Assembly (NCBI GenBank): GCA_041395325.1
Contig: JAWLAT010000017.1
Location: 40,747-104,746 of the forward strand
Length of the DNA stretch: 64,000 bases
Direction of reading: 5' to 3'
Source: JAWLAT01 sp041395325
GTDB taxonomy: Bacteria; Pseudomonadota; Gammaproteobacteria; Xanthomonadales; SZUA-5
Both the position numbers and the translations under genes were made by a program. The notes below the pieces were generated by a model. It was not told the origin of the DNA and made no database searches. It worked only from the letters and a program-made list of their open reading frames with translations. Below are positions 61,838 to 64,000 of the stretch, piece after piece (the first letter of the stretch is position 1; each line of letters opens with the position of its first letter).

Positions 61838-62635
61838 TCACCGCGCCGCGGCATCGAGCGTCTCGCACAGGGATTCCGTGCCGGGGATCACCCGGCTCAG
61901 CGGAATGCTGCCGCTGAGGCCTTGTTCGGTCAGAACGAAATCCAGGGTGCCGGCCGAGCAGGACTGGAAGCGGATGGTGGCGGTGCCCACCGGCGCGGTG
62001 GTCGTCGGCGTCGGGTCATTGAAAACGCCACCGGCAGTCAGAAAGATCGGCAGCTCGGCGGTGTCGCCGCTGTAGTTCCCCTGCACCGTGAGCCAGCGAT
62101 GTTCGGGTGCGCCGAGCTTGGCGGCGACCACAGACTCGTAGGTGAAAATGGCGCCGAAAATGAGCTGATCGCTGGGTCGCACATCGAAGAGGATGCCCTG
62201 ACCGGGCGTTTGCTCGTTGAACCAGGCACCGGCAATGCCCTGGTTGATGGCAAAACTGGGGCCACTGGCCGGGACCACCGTGATGTGCGCGTTCATGCTG
62301 GTAGCGATCGGCCGCCCGGGGCTGCTGTGGATCGAGCAATGAACCGGGAACTCGCCGACCCGATCAAAGGTGTGCCGAAAGCGCCAGTTGGCATTGGAAG
62401 GTTCGCGCGAGAAGCTGCCGTCATCGGCGCGGACATCGTGAAAGCCACCGAGATTCTGGAACTTGATCGTGTCGCCCACTTCGATCTCGATGTCGTTGGG
62501 CTGAAAGCTGTTGCTCTGCACGAGTACCGTGATCTCGGCGGCACCAGCGCTGCTGGCGCACAGCAGCAGGGCGACGGCCCAGTTGGCGAACGGGAGTCGC
62601 TTCACGCGCTGATCGGCAAGGGTGTTCATGGGCAT
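61838..62635 (-). CDS. Secreted cupredoxin (plastocyanin-like) fusion protein
   Basis: A 265-residue exported protein. After a signal peptide (LLLCASSAGAA-EIT) comes a cupredoxin domain (~35-125): EIEVGDTIKFQNLGGFHDV with a copper His, then PVHCSIHSSPG with Cys and His; the Met ligand is not obvious (a Met in IATSMNAH is possible). The second domain (GAWFNEQTPGQGILFDV) is a beta domain frequent in exported proteins of this group. Possible copper or electron-transfer role. The exact start (62635 or the Met at 62629) is uncertain. Confidence 0.75.
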   Translation of the reverse strand: MPMNTLADQRVKRLPFANWAVALLLCASSAGAAEITVLVQSNSFQPNDIEIEVGDTIKFQNLGGFHDVRADDGSFSREPSNANWRFRHTFDRVGEFPVHCSIHSSPGRPIATSMNAHITVVPASGPSFAINQGIAGAWFNEQTPGQGILFDVRPSDQLIFGAIFTYESVVAAKLGAPEHRWLTVQGNYSGDTAELPIFLTAGGVFNDPTPTTTAPVGTATIRFQSCSAGTLDFVLTEQGLSGSIPLSRVIPGTESLCETLDAAAR

Positions 62636-62844
62636 GGGCTCGCAGTGGCTGAAGAACGGCGATCAGCCTAGGCAGTGCACCCTTCACGACGACAGCGCCG
62701 TGTGATCAGCGCCCCGCCGGCTGGGAGCAATGGCGAGCGCCGTGGGAACCGCTGGGACCAATGACCCAATTGCCGGGAGCAATGCCAGCCACTTCCGGGC
62801 AACGGCGCTGGTGCCAACCTTGCCCAAGGGCATAACCTCGCAGC

Positions 62845-63966
62845 ATGGCCATCACCCTCGCCCCCGACGCTATCCTGAGCAGGACCGAGGCCCGTCCGGG
62901 TTGGTTGCGTGTCGGTCTGCTTGCCGCGGCCATGCTGCTGGTGCTGGCGCTGCTGCAGACGCTGACGCTCGGTGATCCGGCAGCACCCTTCCTGCCCAAG
63001 CTGCTGAACAACCTGCGCTACTACCCACCGTGGTTGCTCTACTCGGTCTGCTGTTACGTGCTGCTCGATCGTCGACGGGAGCAACTGGCACGGCCGGGCA
63101 CGGTAGCCGGCGCCTACGCGGCTTCCATCCTGGGCTTCTTTCTTCCCTATTCGTTCTACTCGATGCTGCTGATGGCCGGCGGTCAGCTGGCGCCACTGGC
63201 GGCACTCCGGCACGCTTGGCCGGACTGGCTGACCAACGCGCTGTTCACCGATTTCGTCATGTTCAGCGGCTGCTTCGGGTCGATTTACGGGCTGGTGCTG
63301 CTGCGCGGTCAATTGGCGCGTGACCGCCGCAATGCCCAACTGCAGGCGCGGATGTTGACGATGCAGCTGCAGCTGCAGCAGCACAAGCTGTCAGCGATCC
63401 AGGCGCAGCTGGAGCCGCATTTTCTGTTCAATGCACTCACCGCAATCAGCGCACTGGTTCGCGCCGATGACCAGGCCGGTGCGCTCAGTGGCATCGCACG
63501 CCTCAGCGATCTACTCCGCTACACGCTGGAAGCCAGCCGACGCGAGTGGGTCAGCCTGGCCGAAGAACTGGAGTTCCTGCGCGGCTACCTGCAGTTGCAG
63601 CGGCTCCGTCACGGAGATCGCCTGCAGGTGCACATTGAAGCCAACGAACACGAACTACGCGATGCCAGTTGTCCACCGCTGCTGCTGCAACCACTGGTCG
63701 AAAACGCGCTGCGGCATGATCTGGACACCCACAACAGCCACAGCGATATCCGGCTGCGCATCAGCGCTACCGATCAAGGCGTGGACATCGAACTGTCAAA
63801 CTCGGTGGCCACGCAGGCGGTCAGCAATCCCGGTCTGGGACTGGGCCTGCGCAACACGCGCGAGTTGCTGCAGCTGCGCTACGGTGACCAGGCCAGGCTG
63901 CGCACCGAGCAGACCGATGGCCGCTTTCAGGTCGCGCTGCATCTGCCCGAGGCGCCGCAGCGTTGA
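62845..63966 (+). CDS. LytS-type sensor histidine kinase
   Basis: A 373-residue kinase with four membrane segments (VGLLAAAMLLVLALLQTL, LLYSVCCYVLL, YAASILGFFLPYSFYSMLLM, FVMFSGCFGSIYGLVLL), a coiled-coil linker, His 192 in QLEPHFLFNALTAISALV, and the ATP-binding LLLQPLVENALRHD and GLGLGLRNTRELL. Its stop overlaps a TTG that starts a receiver-like frame, so it is the kinase of a second LytTR system, different from algZ/algR at 57.5 kb. Confidence 0.9.
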   Translation: MAITLAPDAILSRTEARPGWLRVGLLAAAMLLVLALLQTLTLGDPAAPFLPKLLNNLRYYPPWLLYSVCCYVLLDRRREQLARPGTVAGAYAASILGFFLPYSFYSMLLMAGGQLAPLAALRHAWPDWLTNALFTDFVMFSGCFGSIYGLVLLRGQLARDRRNAQLQARMLTMQLQLQQHKLSAIQAQLEPHFLFNALTAISALVRADDQAGALSGIARLSDLLRYTLEASRREWVSLAEELEFLRGYLQLQRLRHGDRLQVHIEANEHELRDASCPPLLLQPLVENALRHDLDTHNSHSDIRLRISATDQGVDIELSNSVATQAVSNPGLGLGLRNTRELLQLRYGDQARLRTEQTDGRFQVALHLPEAPQR

Positions 63967-64000
63967 ACGTAGCTGCCGATGACAGCACGCTGCGAGCGTT
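63963..64000 (+). CDS. Probable response regulator, 5' end only
   Basis: A TTG at 63963 overlaps the kinase stop (TTGA), and the first codons read MNVAADDSTLRAL, the opening of a receiver domain (first strand and acidic pair). Only 12-13 residues are inside the window, so domain type (LytTR likely by context) cannot be checked. Confidence 0.5.
   Translation, partial: MNVAADDSTLRA

Overview
The window is a 64 kb chromosomal segment, high in GC by eye, from a gammaproteobacterium, most probably of the order Lysobacterales (Xanthomonadales). Evidence: a XanB2-type chorismatase, an AlgZ/AlgR-type LytTR pair next to cytochrome c4 and DsbA, the gene order mltB-rlpA-dacA-ybeD-lipB, lpoA-yraN opposite rsmI, and a CDP-alcohol phosphatidyltransferase variant with Asn at two catalytic Asp positions. 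No rRNA, tRNA, CRISPR array or intact mobile element was seen.

Layout. 0-3.3 kb: four paralogous small secreted Cys-containing proteins interrupted by riboflavin synthase. 3.7-6.1 kb: TPR-sulfotransferase, folB, folK. 6.1-10.4 kb (minus): lpoA, yraN, FAD-linked oxidase, uracil-DNA-glycosylase-like protein; rsmI diverges. 11.3-20.2 kb: a degenerate tandem repeat, M3 peptidase lipoprotein, hydrolase, ClpX-type zinc-finger protein, DUF924, SDR, pyrE, FHA-GGDEF protein, GlxA-type regulator with a secreted partner. 20.6-24.7 kb: PPK2 kinase, then a clearly AT-richer stretch holding wrecked genes, including an AIPR-family (abortive phage infection) pseudogene. 24.8-31.7 kb: FecR/ECF sigma pair, a long inverted repeat, a secreted intradiol-dioxygenase-like protein, a YefM/YoeB-type toxin-antitoxin pair, a COQ7 homologue, then a second decayed stretch (lipoprotein pseudogene, truncated AAA ATPase). 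32-40 kb: cNMP-binding patatin, solitary RHH antitoxin, phosphatidyltransferase, SWIM-SNF2 helicase. 40.5-46 kb: cell-wall/lipoate block (mltB, rlpA, dacA, ybeD, lipB) and the chorismatase. 46-53 kb: secreted DUF5666-like and FG-GAP proteins, two of which end in DGFE. 53-60 kb: rpsU, yqeY, amn, thiS, EEP nuclease, dsbA, cytochrome c4, algR/algZ, carboxylesterase. 60-64 kb: membrane protein, secreted hydrolase, cupredoxin protein, and a second LytS-type kinase whose response regulator starts at the right edge.

The core is housekeeping: envelope (LpoA, MltB, RlpA, PBP5-like DacA, DsbA), cofactors (riboflavin, folate, lipoate, thiamine, ubiquinone via chorismatase and COQ7) and nucleotides (PyrE, Amn). 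The accessory signals are the four-paralog secreted family, two decayed stretches with phage-defence remnants, three kinds of intergenic repeat (REP-like palindromes, heptamer arrays, a 19-bp-armed inverted repeat), and a shared C-terminal DGFE tag on secreted proteins.
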